Source: DASQUK01 sp963756425
GTDB lineage: Bacteria > Actinomycetota > Acidimicrobiia > Acidimicrobiales > VFJN01
Direction of reading: 5' to 3'
Assembly (NCBI GenBank): GCA_963756425.1
Contig: CAVWNW010000011.1
Location: 124,001 to 188,000 of the forward strand
Length of the DNA: 64,000 bases
Shown here in pieces: positions 8,103 through 18,169 of this stretch. The notes beneath the pieces are model-generated. The model did not search any database. It saw only the letters and a list, made by a program, of their open reading frames with translations, and was not told where the DNA came from. The first letter of the stretch is position 1. Each line of letters opens with the position of its first letter. The position numbers and the translations under genes are program-made.

Positions 8103-10237
8103 GGTTCGCCAATGTGCTGCAGCTCGGCGGCCCGGTCGAGCTGCGACCGCTCCCGTGCCAGTTCTCCCTCAGCGGTCGCCCCCTGGGGTGACAGGTGGCG
8201 GCGGCCGGTGAGGAACGCCAACCCGTAGGCCACGGCCACGACGAACAGCAGGTTGCGGTAGCCGGTGACGAGCGCGGCGTACTCCAGCAGCCCGCCCACC
8301 ATGGCGCCGACGAGGTTGGCGCCGAAGGCCAGAGTCGAGCTCGACGTGTCCTTGAAGCGCTGGGTGAACACCAGGTTGGCGGTGAAGATCGGAAAGAAGG
8401 CCAGCGTCGTTGCCGCGAGGAAACGGGGCACGACGTCGAGCTCGAGGAGCCGCTCGGGCGGGACCACCCAGGCGAGCGCGAGCGCTCCCAGCAGGACGGC
8501 GTAGAGCCGCGCCGGTCGCCGGAAGCTCACCCGCCGCGAGATCGCCACCGCCACCAGGACGCTAACGAGAACGCCGAGGAAGACCAGCGCGTTGACGAGC
8601 CAGGTCGTGCCGAACAGCAGTGCGAACTGCACCACGCTCTTGGTCTCCAGCAGCATGAACGCCGCGCCCATGAAGAACAGGTCGGCGTATCCACCCATCT
8701 GGCGCAGGGCCCCGGCCTTGTCCCGCCGGCCGATGAGCGTGATGCCTGCCACCGCTCCCACCGACAGGGCCAGGACCAGGGCGCCGCTCCCGACGTACAG
8801 CGTGGGCACGGAGCGGGTCTCGAGGTACGGGAACGGTTGATCGTCCGACACGGGACCAGGGGTGCCGGGCCGGGACGCCCAGACCTCGTCGGCGGGGCAG
8901 TTCACTGCGCCCGGCTCGTCCGAGGCGAGGAGGACCGCCAGGTTGTTGCCGAGCCGACTGACGCAGGGCGGCTGGCCGAACACGCTGGCCAGGGTCTCGG
9001 CGTACCGGTCGACCAGCCAGTCCTGGCGGTACCAGTTGTACATGGCGAACACCCCGCCGGGCGCCAGGTGCTCCCGGGCCGACCGCACCGCCTCCTTCGT
9101 GAACAGATAGCTCTCGAGCCGGACCGACGACTGCCCCTGCACGAGTGTCAGGGAGTCGGGCAGGGCCAGCAGGATGCGATCCCAGCGCTTGTCGGACCGC
9201 TCGAGGAACGCCCGGCCGTCGTCGACGTGCGTGTCGACCCGGGAATCCTCGTACGGGTGTTCCGGGTGGCTGCGCTCGGCGATCTCCATGAGCCGGGGAT
9301 CGATCTCGACGGCATCGACGTGCTCGGCGCCCCGACGCAACACCGCGGCCACGTCGTTGCCCGATCCGGCGCCGATGATCAGCACGTCGCCGCCGGTCGG
9401 GTCGCCGCCACGCTCGTACACCCGCTCGTAGAGCGGGTTGCCGGCAGTGCGGAACTGGTGCCAGTGCGGCGTCTGGTTCACGAAGACGCTCTTGCCGCCG
9501 TCGGGATTGTCGAGCGAGGTGATGCGGTAGTAGGGCGACCACACGATCCGCTTGTTGCTTGCCCCCTCGACGAAGCCTGCCTCCTGATCGCTCACGCTCG
9601 TGTCGCGGGCCTCGTCGACCAGGGGGATCAGAAGCAGCACGATGCCGGCTGCGCACAGCAGCGCCCGCACGGCATGACGCAGTGGCAGGGTGGCCACGAA
9701 GACCGCGGCGATGATGACCCCCCAGACCACCGGCTGCGCCCCGAGGAACGCCAGCACCGTGAATCCGGCGATGCCCAGGACGCTGCCGATGAGATCCCAC
9801 TTGTAGGCGTCGAGGGGGCGGAACAGGCTGAACGTGCGGGCCACGCCATCGCCGATGCAGGCCATCGTGGCCGCGACGCTGACGAACAGCAGCGTGAGCA
9901 CCACCTCGCGCGGCAGGGCGCTCGACGGGGTGATCGACTCGAAGAACACGACGTCGCGCATCGTCACGTCCAGTGGCACGTCGAACACATAGACGTAGGC
10001 GACGAGGGCCCCGAGGAGCGGCGGCGCCAGCGGGTAGATCGAGCGGCCCGAGCGGCTGGCCCACAGGAATCCGAGCCCGAAGCCCAGGAAGCTGCCCAGC
10101 AGGACGAAGTTGGAGAAGTACGACAGGTAGAAGATGTGGCCGCCCAGCCAGCGGATCAGCGCCAGCTCCGAGAACAGCATCAGGAAGCTGAGCGCCACGA
10201 GCCGGGCGCGCGGCGCCAGCACGGTGCCGTCCCTCAC
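8099..10237 (-). CDS. Polytopic membrane protein with embedded spermidine-synthase-like domain (2)
   Basis: 712 residues with the same plan as the protein at 3840-6356: six to seven N-terminal membrane helices, a soluble SAM-dependent/SpeE-fold domain (about 225-440) and a C-terminal helical bundle. Motif I is 'IIGAGSGNDVAAVL', followed by 'VEIDPRLMEIAERSHP' and 'HVDDGRAFL'. Where aminopropyltransferases have D-x-x-D-P it reads 'LALPDSL', so this is again a non-canonical active site. 'LESYLFTKEA' matches the region that closes over substrate. The start is GTG at 10237, and its end overlaps the next gene by four bases. The role is probably envelope-related, by context only. Confidence 0.75.
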   Translation of the reverse strand: MRDGTVLAPRARLVALSFLMLFSELALIRWLGGHIFYLSYFSNFVLLGSFLGFGLGFLWASRSGRSIYPLAPPLLGALVAYVYVFDVPLDVTMRDVVFFESITPSSALPREVVLTLLFVSVAATMACIGDGVARTFSLFRPLDAYKWDLIGSVLGIAGFTVLAFLGAQPVVWGVIIAAVFVATLPLRHAVRALLCAAGIVLLLIPLVDEARDTSVSDQEAGFVEGASNKRIVWSPYYRITSLDNPDGGKSVFVNQTPHWHQFRTAGNPLYERVYERGGDPTGGDVLIIGAGSGNDVAAVLRRGAEHVDAVEIDPRLMEIAERSHPEHPYEDSRVDTHVDDGRAFLERSDKRWDRILLALPDSLTLVQGQSSVRLESYLFTKEAVRSAREHLAPGGVFAMYNWYRQDWLVDRYAETLASVFGQPPCVSRLGNNLAVLLASDEPGAVNCPADEVWASRPGTPGPVSDDQPFPYLETRSVPTLYVGSGALVLALSVGAVAGITLIGRRDKAGALRQMGGYADLFFMGAAFMLLETKSVVQFALLFGTTWLVNALVFLGVLVSVLVAVAISRRVSFRRPARLYAVLLGALALAWVVPPERLLELDVVPRFLAATTLAFFPIFTANLVFTQRFKDTSSSTLAFGANLVGAMVGGLLEYAALVTGYRNLLFVVAVAYGLAFLTGRRHLSPQGATAEGELARERSQLDRAAELQHIGEP

Positions 10238-10349
10238 GTTCGTGCCCCGGCGACACCGGACATAGCAGGTGAACGTACACGCCCCGGCCGGCCGCAGACC
10301 GACCGAGCCCCTGTTCGCGTATCAGTTCCTGTACGAGCTCGGGCCCCGC

Positions 10350-12494
10350 TCAGCCGGCGCCGGTGGCGTCGTGGCAGAGCGAGGGGTCGTACGGCATGAG
10401 CTCGGCCTCCCCGGGATAGCGCTCGGTCACGCCGGGCACGGCCACCCCGCCGGGAAGCGCACCCACGGTGGGCTCCGCGGCCGGGTCCCTCGTCGGGACG
10501 CGGTGCAGCACGGTGCTTCCCGCACTGATGCGGTTGTCGTCGACGCGGGGATCCGCCGACAGGCGCACGGTCACCCGGCCGTCCAGGGCGGCCGGGGTGC
10601 CTTCGGCCCAGCCGCCTGTGCCGGGGGTGAAGGTGTCGACCCGAACCTCCCCGTCGGCGAGGCGGGTCAGCGCCACGACCGACGCGTTGGGGCCCCGCCC
10701 GAAGGTGACGAGGGGGGCGCGCTCGCCGGTGTCGAGGGAGCGCAACGCATCGAGGTCGACGGCGACGCTGTACAGGCCGGCACCGGGCCCACGGTCGACC
10801 CCCCACCAGGTCTCCCCGACGCGCACGTAGAACCCCAGGCAGTCGCCGACCACAGCCAGTGTGCCGTCGGCGGCATCCGGCAGGCGCTCCGACCCGGCCT
10901 CGACGGCGATGACCGGGGCCCTACCCCCCGGCAGGTCGGCGCGCCAGCGGAAGAGCTGGGCCCGCGCCTCCTCGGTCACGAACTTGCCGCGCTCGCGCTG
11001 GTTCTCGACGGCCAGGGCCGCGTTGGCCCACACGCCTGCGGCCAGGAGGAGGACAAGGGCGGCCGCACCGGCGCCGCGCCACGCGGGGCGAGCCGTGGGG
11101 GCGACCCTCAATAGGACGTGGAAGCCGACCAGGGCCGGCACGAGCACGACCGGCATGAGGTCGGCCAGGTAGCGGTGGGCGATGTAGCCGATGGCGATGG
11201 CACCGGCCGCCCCGACCCCGGTCCCGGCCCACAGGAGCAATAGGCCGACACCGGGTCCGTACCGTCGCCGAGCCGCCCCCACGAGCCAGGCTGCCCCGGG
11301 GATCGCCAGGACCACCAGGACCGGCATCGTCACGGGGACGCTGGAGGACCACTCGAGGTCGTCGAAGGTGACGTCACCGACGACGGTCGGCCCGGCCGCG
11401 GGGAAGTCGAGCCACGGGAACGACCCGCGCACTTCGAACGCATCCGGCCGGGAGTACTGCAGGAGGGTCGTCGGCACGAACTGTGCCCCGAACCAGGTGT
11501 CGCCGTTGGCTTCGAGGAACGCCTTGCGGTCGTCGAAGGTCGACGAGGCGATCTGCCGTTCGATGGGCGGGCCCAACGGATCCCCGAATCGTGCGAGGTT
11601 GGGGACGGCGGCGACGATCACCAGCACGCCGCACACCAGCAGCACCCCGCCTGGCCGCACCCCCTGCAGCGGGTCAACGGTGCGCCCGGCCCGCCGCCGG
11701 AGACGCGCCGTCCAGGCGACGACTGCCACCGCCGCCAGGCCCGCGATGATGCCCAGACCGAGTGTCTGCCGGCTCGAAACGGCCAGCGCACCGAGCACCC
11801 CGACCGCAGCCAGCCGGCCGGGTGTCGGGCGCAGGATCCAGCGGGCGGCCGCGTCGAGTGTGGCGAGCGTGAGGGCGAGTCCCCAGAGGATCGCCTCGTG
11901 GTAGACGACCGCCGCCGACGCCAGCCACAGCGGAGGGCCCGCCAGCACGGCCACAGCCAGGGCGGCGGTCGCCACGATCTCGCCCCGCGTCACCCCGGCC
12001 GCCCCGCGCACGATCTCTCGAACCACCAGGTTCAGCCGGTAGGCGGCAACGGCGAGCACCGCCATGGCCACCGCCATCGACACGGTGGTGAGCCGCCCGT
12101 CGAAGCGATCCGTCACCGCCAGTACGGGCATGCGCAGGAGCGCGGGCCAGGGACCGAAGTACAAGTAGGTCTTCCCGCCGACCTCGAAACCCTCGAACGC
12201 CACCACGCTGCGCGGCACGTCCCAGCGCCCATCCAGGAAGGCGCGGGCCTGGGCATCGAAGAAGTTGTCGAAGATCCGCCGCCGGAGCGGCGACCAGGTC
12301 CCCTCCATCAGCAGCCAGCCGAACGCGACCAGCACGGGCACTGCGGCCGCCGCCCAGGCCACCCGCAAGCGGCGCCGCTGCTGAGCGTCGGGGGAGCCCG
12401 TCCCGGGGGGCGGGTCCGGGACACGAGCGTCGACGAGTGGGGCTGCGGTCGTCGCGGGGCTGGACGTCCCCAGGTCGCCCACGACGTCGGTCAC
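10350..12494 (-). CDS. Large polytopic membrane protein, GT-C-like, with soluble C-terminal domain
   Basis: 714 residues. The first 40 are Ala/Pro-rich and cytosolic, then come about eleven hydrophobic segments up to about residue 500 and an extracytoplasmic domain of about 200 residues. The loop after the first helix ('GRWDVPRSVVAFEGFE') and 'YFGPWPALLRMP' resemble the first periplasmic loop of GT-C transferases. The C-terminal domain is beta-rich ('VAVDLDALRSLDTGERAPLV') and may bind carbohydrate. A leaderless -10 (TACTGT) sits 6 nt before the GTG start. The 112 bases to the next gene downstream contain no obvious feature. The specific reaction is not recognised. Confidence 0.65.
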   Translation of the reverse strand: MTDVVGDLGTSSPATTAAPLVDARVPDPPPGTGSPDAQQRRRLRVAWAAAAVPVLVAFGWLLMEGTWSPLRRRIFDNFFDAQARAFLDGRWDVPRSVVAFEGFEVGGKTYLYFGPWPALLRMPVLAVTDRFDGRLTTVSMAVAMAVLAVAAYRLNLVVREIVRGAAGVTRGEIVATAALAVAVLAGPPLWLASAAVVYHEAILWGLALTLATLDAAARWILRPTPGRLAAVGVLGALAVSSRQTLGLGIIAGLAAVAVVAWTARLRRRAGRTVDPLQGVRPGGVLLVCGVLVIVAAVPNLARFGDPLGPPIERQIASSTFDDRKAFLEANGDTWFGAQFVPTTLLQYSRPDAFEVRGSFPWLDFPAAGPTVVGDVTFDDLEWSSSVPVTMPVLVVLAIPGAAWLVGAARRRYGPGVGLLLLWAGTGVGAAGAIAIGYIAHRYLADLMPVVLVPALVGFHVLLRVAPTARPAWRGAGAAALVLLLAAGVWANAALAVENQRERGKFVTEEARAQLFRWRADLPGGRAPVIAVEAGSERLPDAADGTLAVVGDCLGFYVRVGETWWGVDRGPGAGLYSVAVDLDALRSLDTGERAPLVTFGRGPNASVVALTRLADGEVRVDTFTPGTGGWAEGTPAALDGRVTVRLSADPRVDDNRISAGSTVLHRVPTRDPAAEPTVGALPGGVAVPGVTERYPGEAELMPYDPSLCHDATGAG

Positions 12495-12500
12495 AGCGAG

Positions 12501-12588
12501 ACAGTACGGGTCGGTCGCAGAGCGACGCCATCACGCGCCGCCCCGAGACCCGCCCACCGAGGGTGACCAGTCAGGCCACTCGTATACT
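12501..12588. promoter_or_regulatory. Divergent leaderless promoters of the two envelope operons
   Basis: On the minus strand TACTGT (12501-12506) lies 6 nt before the GTG at 12494. On the plus strand TATACT (12583-12588), the closest match to consensus in the window, lies 8 nt before the ATG at 12597. No clear -35 was found for either. Confidence 0.55.
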
Positions 12589-12596
12589 CGCCCGCC

Positions 12597-14517
12597 ATGT
12601 CCCCGGTCCGGACGCGTGCCGCCGTGACGCCCGACACCGTGGAGCCCGATCCGGCGGATGGCCTCGCCGGCGCACCGCCCGAGCCCCGCCGCGACCGCCG
12701 CTGGCTGGTGGCCGCCGCCCTGTTCGTCCTCGTCGGCCTGCCCTTCGTCGTCGCCGCCGTGACCCTGCGGCGGCCGCAGTGGTACCCGGTCCTCGACCTG
12801 GCCATGACCGAGCTGCGCCTCCGTGACGTCGGCACGCAGCACACGCCCCTGATCGGGCTGCCGGGACGCATCGGCCCCAGCCTGATGGAGCAGGGAAGCC
12901 ACCCGGGGCCGCTGAGCTTCTACCTCCTCACGCCGTTCTACCGGGCCTTCGGATCGTCCTCGTGGGCCATGCAGGTGGGGACGATCGTGCTCGACCTCGC
13001 GGCGCTCGGAGCCGCGCCTGGGCATCGCCGCACGGCGGGGCGGGACCCGCCTCGTCGTCGCGGTCGGTGGCCTCCTGGCGCTGCTGTCCCTCGGCTACGG
13101 CCTGACGGCACTCACCCAGCCGTGGAATCCCTACCTACCCCTGCTGTGGTGGGTCGTGTTCCTGTTGGCCGTGTGGTCGGTGCTCTGCGACGACGTCGTC
13201 ATGCTGCCGGTGGCGGTGGCGGCCGGTTCGTTGTGTGCTCAGACCCATGTCCCCTACCTCGGGCTGGCCGTGGGCGTCGGCAGCATCGCCGTTATCGCCG
13301 CCGCCCGGGCGTGGCTGCGCGCCGCACCGGGCTCGGACGAGCGACGGCGGGTGGCACGCTGGGGGGCGACGGCGCTCCTGGTCGGCGGCGCACTCTGGAT
13401 CCCGCCGCTGGTCGACCAGGCCATCAACGATCCGGGGAACCTGCGGGCGCTCCAGGACCACCTGGTGACACCGTCGGGCTCGGACGAGCCGGTGGGGCTG
13501 GGGCGGGGCGTGGAGCTCGCCTTGCGCCACCTCGACGTCGCGGGGCTCGTGGGCGAGGCGCGGGCTGACGGGACCCTGCTCGACGCATCCGCGCACACCG
13601 ATGGGTCCCTCGTTCCCGGTGTCCTGTTGCTGGCGGTGTGGCTCGCCGCCGCGCTGGTGGCACGCCGCCTCGGCCCTCCGGCGCTCGTCCGCCTCCACCT
13701 CGTCGTCGCCGCCGGGCTGGTGCTCGGCGTGGTCTCGATCTCTCGCATCCTCGGCAAGGAGTGGTACTACCTCATGCTGTGGGCCTGGGGCGTCACCGCG
13801 CTCCTCCTGCTCTCCGTCGGCTGGACCGCAGCCGTCGTGATCGGCCGGCTGCGTCAGCGGGGTCGGACGGGCGCGGCCTGGGCCCTGGGCGGAGTCGTGG
13901 CCGCGACCGTCCTGGCCGTCATCGTGGCGGTCACGGCGGCCGTCACGCTGGATCCACCCGAGTCGCACGTGTCGTCCACGCTGGGTCGCATCGTTTCGCC
14001 GACCGCGGCGGCCCTCGAGCGGGGCGAGGGCGCGGCGACCGGCGAGGACGGGCGCTATCAGGTCAGATGGGACGACGCCTACTACTTCGGGTCCCAGGGT
14101 TACGGGCTCGTGAGCGAGCTGGAGCGGGCGGGCTTCGACGCTGGCCTGTCGGAGACCTTCCACGTGCCGATCACAGACCACCGGGTGATCGAGACCCGTG
14201 ATGCCACCGCCACCGTGCACCTCGTGACCGGCCGGTACGTCGCGGCCTGGAGAGGCGTGCCCGACGCCGTCGAGGTGGCGTACGTCGAACCGCGCAACGC
14301 CGCGGAGCGGGCCGAGTTCTCGCAGCTCCGTTCCGACGTGATCGACGACCTTCGAAGTGATGGGCTCGACGACCTCGTGCCGATGGTGGACGACAACCTG
14401 TTCGGGCTGTCGATCGACGAGCGGATCTCCGACCGGACCGAACGGTGGACCGCGCGCATGCTCCGGTTGGGGGAACCGACGGCCGTGTTCGTGACACCAC
14501 CGGGCGTCGAACGATGA
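12597..14517 (+). CDS. Polytopic GT-C-like membrane protein, frame broken by one extra base near 13017
   Basis: Codons 1-140 read in one frame up to 'VLDLAALGAA'. From 13018 the frame one base on continues with 'LGIAARRGG' and runs open to 14517. Removing one base gives exactly 640 codons (639 residues), about ten membrane segments and a C-terminal extracytoplasmic domain. Conserved-looking features are 'DLAMTELRLRDVGTQHTPLI' before an aspartate-bearing loop and 'QGSHPGPLSFYLL', both shared in layout with the next gene, so the two are paralogues. The context is GCG-C-CTG. It is either a sequencing error, a recent mutation or a shift site. The stop overlaps the next ATG (ATGA). Confidence 0.7.
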
Positions 14518-16332
14518 CCGTGCACACCGACCCCGGGGTGCGGCGGACCCCCGGCGGCCCCGTCAGCGGCCGCGACGCCGGTACGGAGGGTGGCGGGCGG
14601 CCCGCCGTCGAGCCGCGCTGGATCCGGCTGCTGGTCCCAGCGTGTGCCGCGGTAGCGGTCCTTCCGATCGTCGTCGCCGTCGCCCGCGCCATCGCTGGCG
14701 ACTGGGTTGCCGGTGGGTGACAACGCCTACTTCCTGATCCGGGCACGCGACGTGCTGACCGCACACAACCCATGGCTGGGCTCGTGGACGTCGGCGTCGC
14801 TCACGCTCGGCGATGACATCAACAACCCCGGGCCGCTGCTGTTCGACCTCTTCGCCATCCCGGCGAAGCTGGGTGGCCAGGCGGGGCTCGCCGTTGGGGT
14901 CGGCGTGGTGAACGTGGCCGCCGTCCTGGGCATCCTCGCCGTAGCCCGGCGCCAGGCCGGTGCGCAGGGGGTCGTGGCCGCAACGGTGGCGGTTGCGGCG
15001 CTCGCCTGGTCGATGGGCAGCGAGCTGCTGTTCGACCCCTGGCAGCCCCACAGCCTCCTCTTCCCGTTCCTGCTCTTCCTGATCCTTACGTGGGGCCTCG
15101 CGTGCGGCGACGAGGTGTTGCTGCCCTGGCTGATCGGGGTCGCGAGCCTGATCGTCCAGACCCACGTGGGCTACGCGTTCCTGGTCCCGGTGGTCGGCGG
15201 TGCCGGCGCGGTGGCCTGGGGCGTCCGGCTCCTGCACGCCCGGCGTGCATCGCCCGAGACCTGGGCCGAGCGGCGGCGCCGCGCCGGCCGCATCCTCGCG
15301 GTGTCGGCGCTGGTGGCCCTGGCGTGCTGGTCGCAGCCGATCCTGGAGCAGCTGTTCGGTGCCGGCCGAGGCAACCTCGGGCGCCTGATCTCGAGCCTCG
15401 GCACCGGCCAGGCGCGGATCGGGCTGGCTCGTGCCCCCCGCTTTGCCGCGGACGTTCTCGCTCTGCCGCCGTGGTGGGGGCGCCCGTCCATGTCCGAGTC
15501 CTTCGCGTCCGGCGCGCCGCTGCCCTCGCTGGCGGCCTCCCTCGTGGGCCTGGCGGCCGTCGCCGCGGCGTTGGCGGCTGGCGTCGCACTGGTGCGCCGG
15601 CGGAACGGCCGCGCCGCGGTGGCAGCGGGCATGGCGCTCGTTCTCGTGCCCGTGTCGGTGCTGGCGGCGTCGACGATGCCCATCGGCGTCTTCGGGGTCG
15701 CGGCGCATCACGTCCGCTGGCTGTGGCCGGTGGCGGTGTTCGTCACCTTCGCGTTGCTCCTCACGCTGCTCGCGTCGCTCCCAGGCCAGAGGCTGGCGCG
15801 CGGCGCCCTCGCGGTGTCCATGGGTGTCGCGGTCGTGCTCGCCGGCCTCGCGCTGCCGACGATGAACGCGCGCGTGGGGCCCAGTGCCGACGCAGACTCG
15901 ATGCCCGCGATCCGGTCGCTGGGACCCCAACTCGCTGCGCTCCGAGGCGAGCAGGGCGTGCTGTTCGACGTGTCGGAGCTGCGGTTCGCAGAGCCGTTCA
16001 GCTTCGCGGTCATGGCGGAGCTGCAGGAGCTGGGCGTGCCCTGGTTCGTCGACGACGAGGGCCTGGTCCGCCAGCTCGGCCCGGCGCGCCGGTACTCGCC
16101 CGGTGACGCTTCGGTGCGGCTGTTCCTGAGGGAAGGCGACGCGGCGCGGCAGGGGACGGACGGCGCCCGCAGGGTCGCTTTCGTCGACGGAACCAACCAG
16201 GCCGAGGCCGCTGAGCTCCGCCGCTTGCAGGAGGATCTCCGGCCGTTCATCGCCGCCGGTGGGCTACGACTGACGGCCCCGCGCGGGCCGAGGTGGGGGA
16301 TCCCACGGTCGACGATCCCGACGCCGCCGTGA
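14514..16332 (+). CDS. Paralogous polytopic GT-C-like membrane protein, frame broken by one extra base near 14706
   Basis: The ATG at 14514 overlaps the preceding stop. The first 64 codons end in 'AIAGDW', then the frame one base on continues 'LPVGDNAYFLIRARDV' to 16332. With one base removed the gene has 606 codons (605 residues). The restored 'DW-LPVGDNA' junction makes a natural first extracytoplasmic loop. Further marks are 'DDINNPGPLLFDLF' (compare 'GSHPGPLSFYLL' in the upstream paralogue), 'LLFDPWQPHSLLFPF' and about ten hydrophobic segments. The context of the shift is TGG-G-TTG. Probably a glycosyltransferase or exporter of lipid-linked sugars; substrate unknown. Confidence 0.7.
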
Positions 16333-16541
16333 CCACCGCCGAGCTTCGTGACCCGGACCAGCTGTTCGCCCCGAAGACCGCCCAGCCGCGCTACAACCGC
16401 AAGCTGGTGTACCTGGTGGAGGATGATCGCCTCGCAGTGGCCGAAGCATGGTCGAGCAAGCTCGATCGCTATGCCGACCTCCAGCAGCAGGCCGACCGCC
16501 TGACCGTGGCGGTGTTCGTGGAACCGCTGGTCGAGGGCTGA
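16329..16541 (+). CDS. Small uncharacterised protein (70 aa)
   Basis: The GTG at 16329 overlaps the upstream stop (GTGA) and the stop overlaps the next ATG (TGATG), so it is tightly coupled inside the envelope operon, which supports it as a real gene. The product is soluble and charged, with no membrane segment or signal. The core reads 'NRKLVYLVEDDRLAVAEAW', followed by a predicted helix with a heptad-like run 'DRYADLQQQADRL'. I do not recognise the family. A small partner or regulator of the neighbouring GT2 enzyme is possible, from position only. Confidence 0.6.
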   Translation: MTTAELRDPDQLFAPKTAQPRYNRKLVYLVEDDRLAVAEAWSSKLDRYADLQQQADRLTVAVFVEPLVEG

Positions 16542-18086
16542 TGGCCGTGGCACGACCCTCGCTCGGACTGGTGGTCCCCGTCTACGACGAGGCCGAGCGG
16601 CTCACCGACTACGTCAAGCAGTTGTTCGACTTCGCGGCCGAGCTGCCGGTCGGCAGCGCACTCCTGTTCGTCGACGATGGGAGCGCGGACGGCACACCCA
16701 ACCTCATCGACGACCTGATCGCCGACACCCCGGGTGTTCCGGCGCGTGTCCTGCGTCGGCCTCACATGGGCAAGGGTGCCGCGGTCAGCGCGGGCTTGCG
16801 GGCGCTACGAACCGATCTGGCCGGCTTCTGCGACGTCGACCTGTCCACCCCGCTCGACGACTTCGACGCCATCGCCCGGGCCGCCGCCCGCTCGGGCGGG
16901 CTGGCGATCGGATCGCGGGGCCTGGCGACGTCGACGCTCGTGCGGCGGGAGGGGCGGGTGCGGGAGTCGCTCGGGCGGGTGTACAACCGCCTGCTGCAGG
17001 CGGTCATGACCCCCGGCGTGGTCGACACGCAGTGCGGCGCCAAGGTGGCGCCGCGGCGAGTCTGGGACGCGCTACTGCCGCGCTGTCGGGAGCGTGGCTA
17101 CGCGTGGGACGCCGAGGTGATCGCCGTCGCACGGGCGGTGGGGGTCGCCGTCGTCGAGGTCCCCGTCCACTGGCGGCACGACGACCGGTCCAAGGTGAAG
17201 GTCGGCCGGGACGGCTTGGCGATGCTGGCCGCCACGCCCCGGATCTGGCGCTCGGCGCGCCGCGCCGCGCCGCCGGTGGCCGGTCCGATCTCGGCGCCGG
17301 TGTCGGCGCCAAGTGGGGCCGCCACTCCGGGGGCGGACTGGCACACGCAGGTCTTCGACGACGCCAACGCCGCAACGCTCGCCGGCGCCGATCGCTCGCA
17401 TTGGTGGTTCCGCAGCAAGGCCGCGCTGGTCGCCACCGCCCTGCACCGGACCGTGGGGCCGCGTGACGAGCGGGGCTGGTTGGTCGACATCGGTGGTGGC
17501 GCCGGTGGGGTGACGGCGCTCCTGGGATGGCCACCCGATCGCGTCGCAGTGTTGGAGGGCAACCACGCCCTGGCAACCCAGGCCCACCGGACCCACGGCC
17601 TGGCGGCGGTGCGAACCGCGGCCGATCGCGTGCCCATGGCCGATGGTGCCGCCGAGGTGGTGTGCCTGCTCGATGTGATCGAGCACCTGCACGACCCGAT
17701 CGCGGCGCTCCGGGAGGCCGGCCGCGCGCTCGCGCCCGACGGTCGCCTGGTGGTGACGGTGCCCGCCCATACGTGGCTGTGGAGCGCCGCCGACGAGCAG
17801 CTGGGTCACGTGAGGCGCTACACCAGGCCGGCGCTCGCCACCGAGCTCGCCGCCTCCGGCTTCGAGCCCGTGCTGCTGACGCACGTGTTCAGCTGGCTCG
17901 TCCCGCCCGTGTTCCTGACACGCAAGCTGGTGGGGCGCGGATCAGCCGAGCTCGGTCTCGACAAGACCTCGTTCGCTCTCGCCACCGCCGCCATGGTGCT
18001 CACAGGTGTCGAGCGGCAGCTGCTCGGCCGTGTCGGGCTGCCGTTCGGCACATCCGCTTCTGTGCGTGGCGATCCGTCGCCCCTGA
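16541..18086 (+). CDS. GT2 glycosyltransferase fused to SAM methyltransferase, one extra base near 18056
   Basis: Residues 1-250 are a dolichyl-phosphate glucosyltransferase-like GT2: 'LGLVVPVYDEAERL', 'FVDDGSADGT', 'CDVDLSTPLDDF'. A linker rich in Ala, Pro and Ser (about 250-290) leads to a class I methyltransferase (about 300-500) with 'VDIGGGAGG' and 'CLLDVIEHLHDP'. In frame the ORF would run into the next methyltransferase. One base later, at TCC-G-CTT, it reads 'LLCVAIRRP' and stops at 18086, which is how such methyltransferases normally end after 'PFGTS'. I therefore read a 514-residue protein broken by one extra base. The start is chosen at the ATG overlapping the upstream stop (TGATG). 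Confidence 0.7.
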
Positions 18087-18169
18087 GACCCGTCGCCTCG
18101 CGCGCCGGGGGTGGTCGCGCCGCGTCTGCTCCGGCCGAGTCGCGGGTCGGGCGCCACTATGGTCGCGGC

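Noticed and set aside
8195..10399. 734-codon plus-strand ORF
   Set aside because: Fully antisense to a clear membrane protein gene; His/Gln/Arg-rich composition typical of GC-rich shadow frames and no domain motif.
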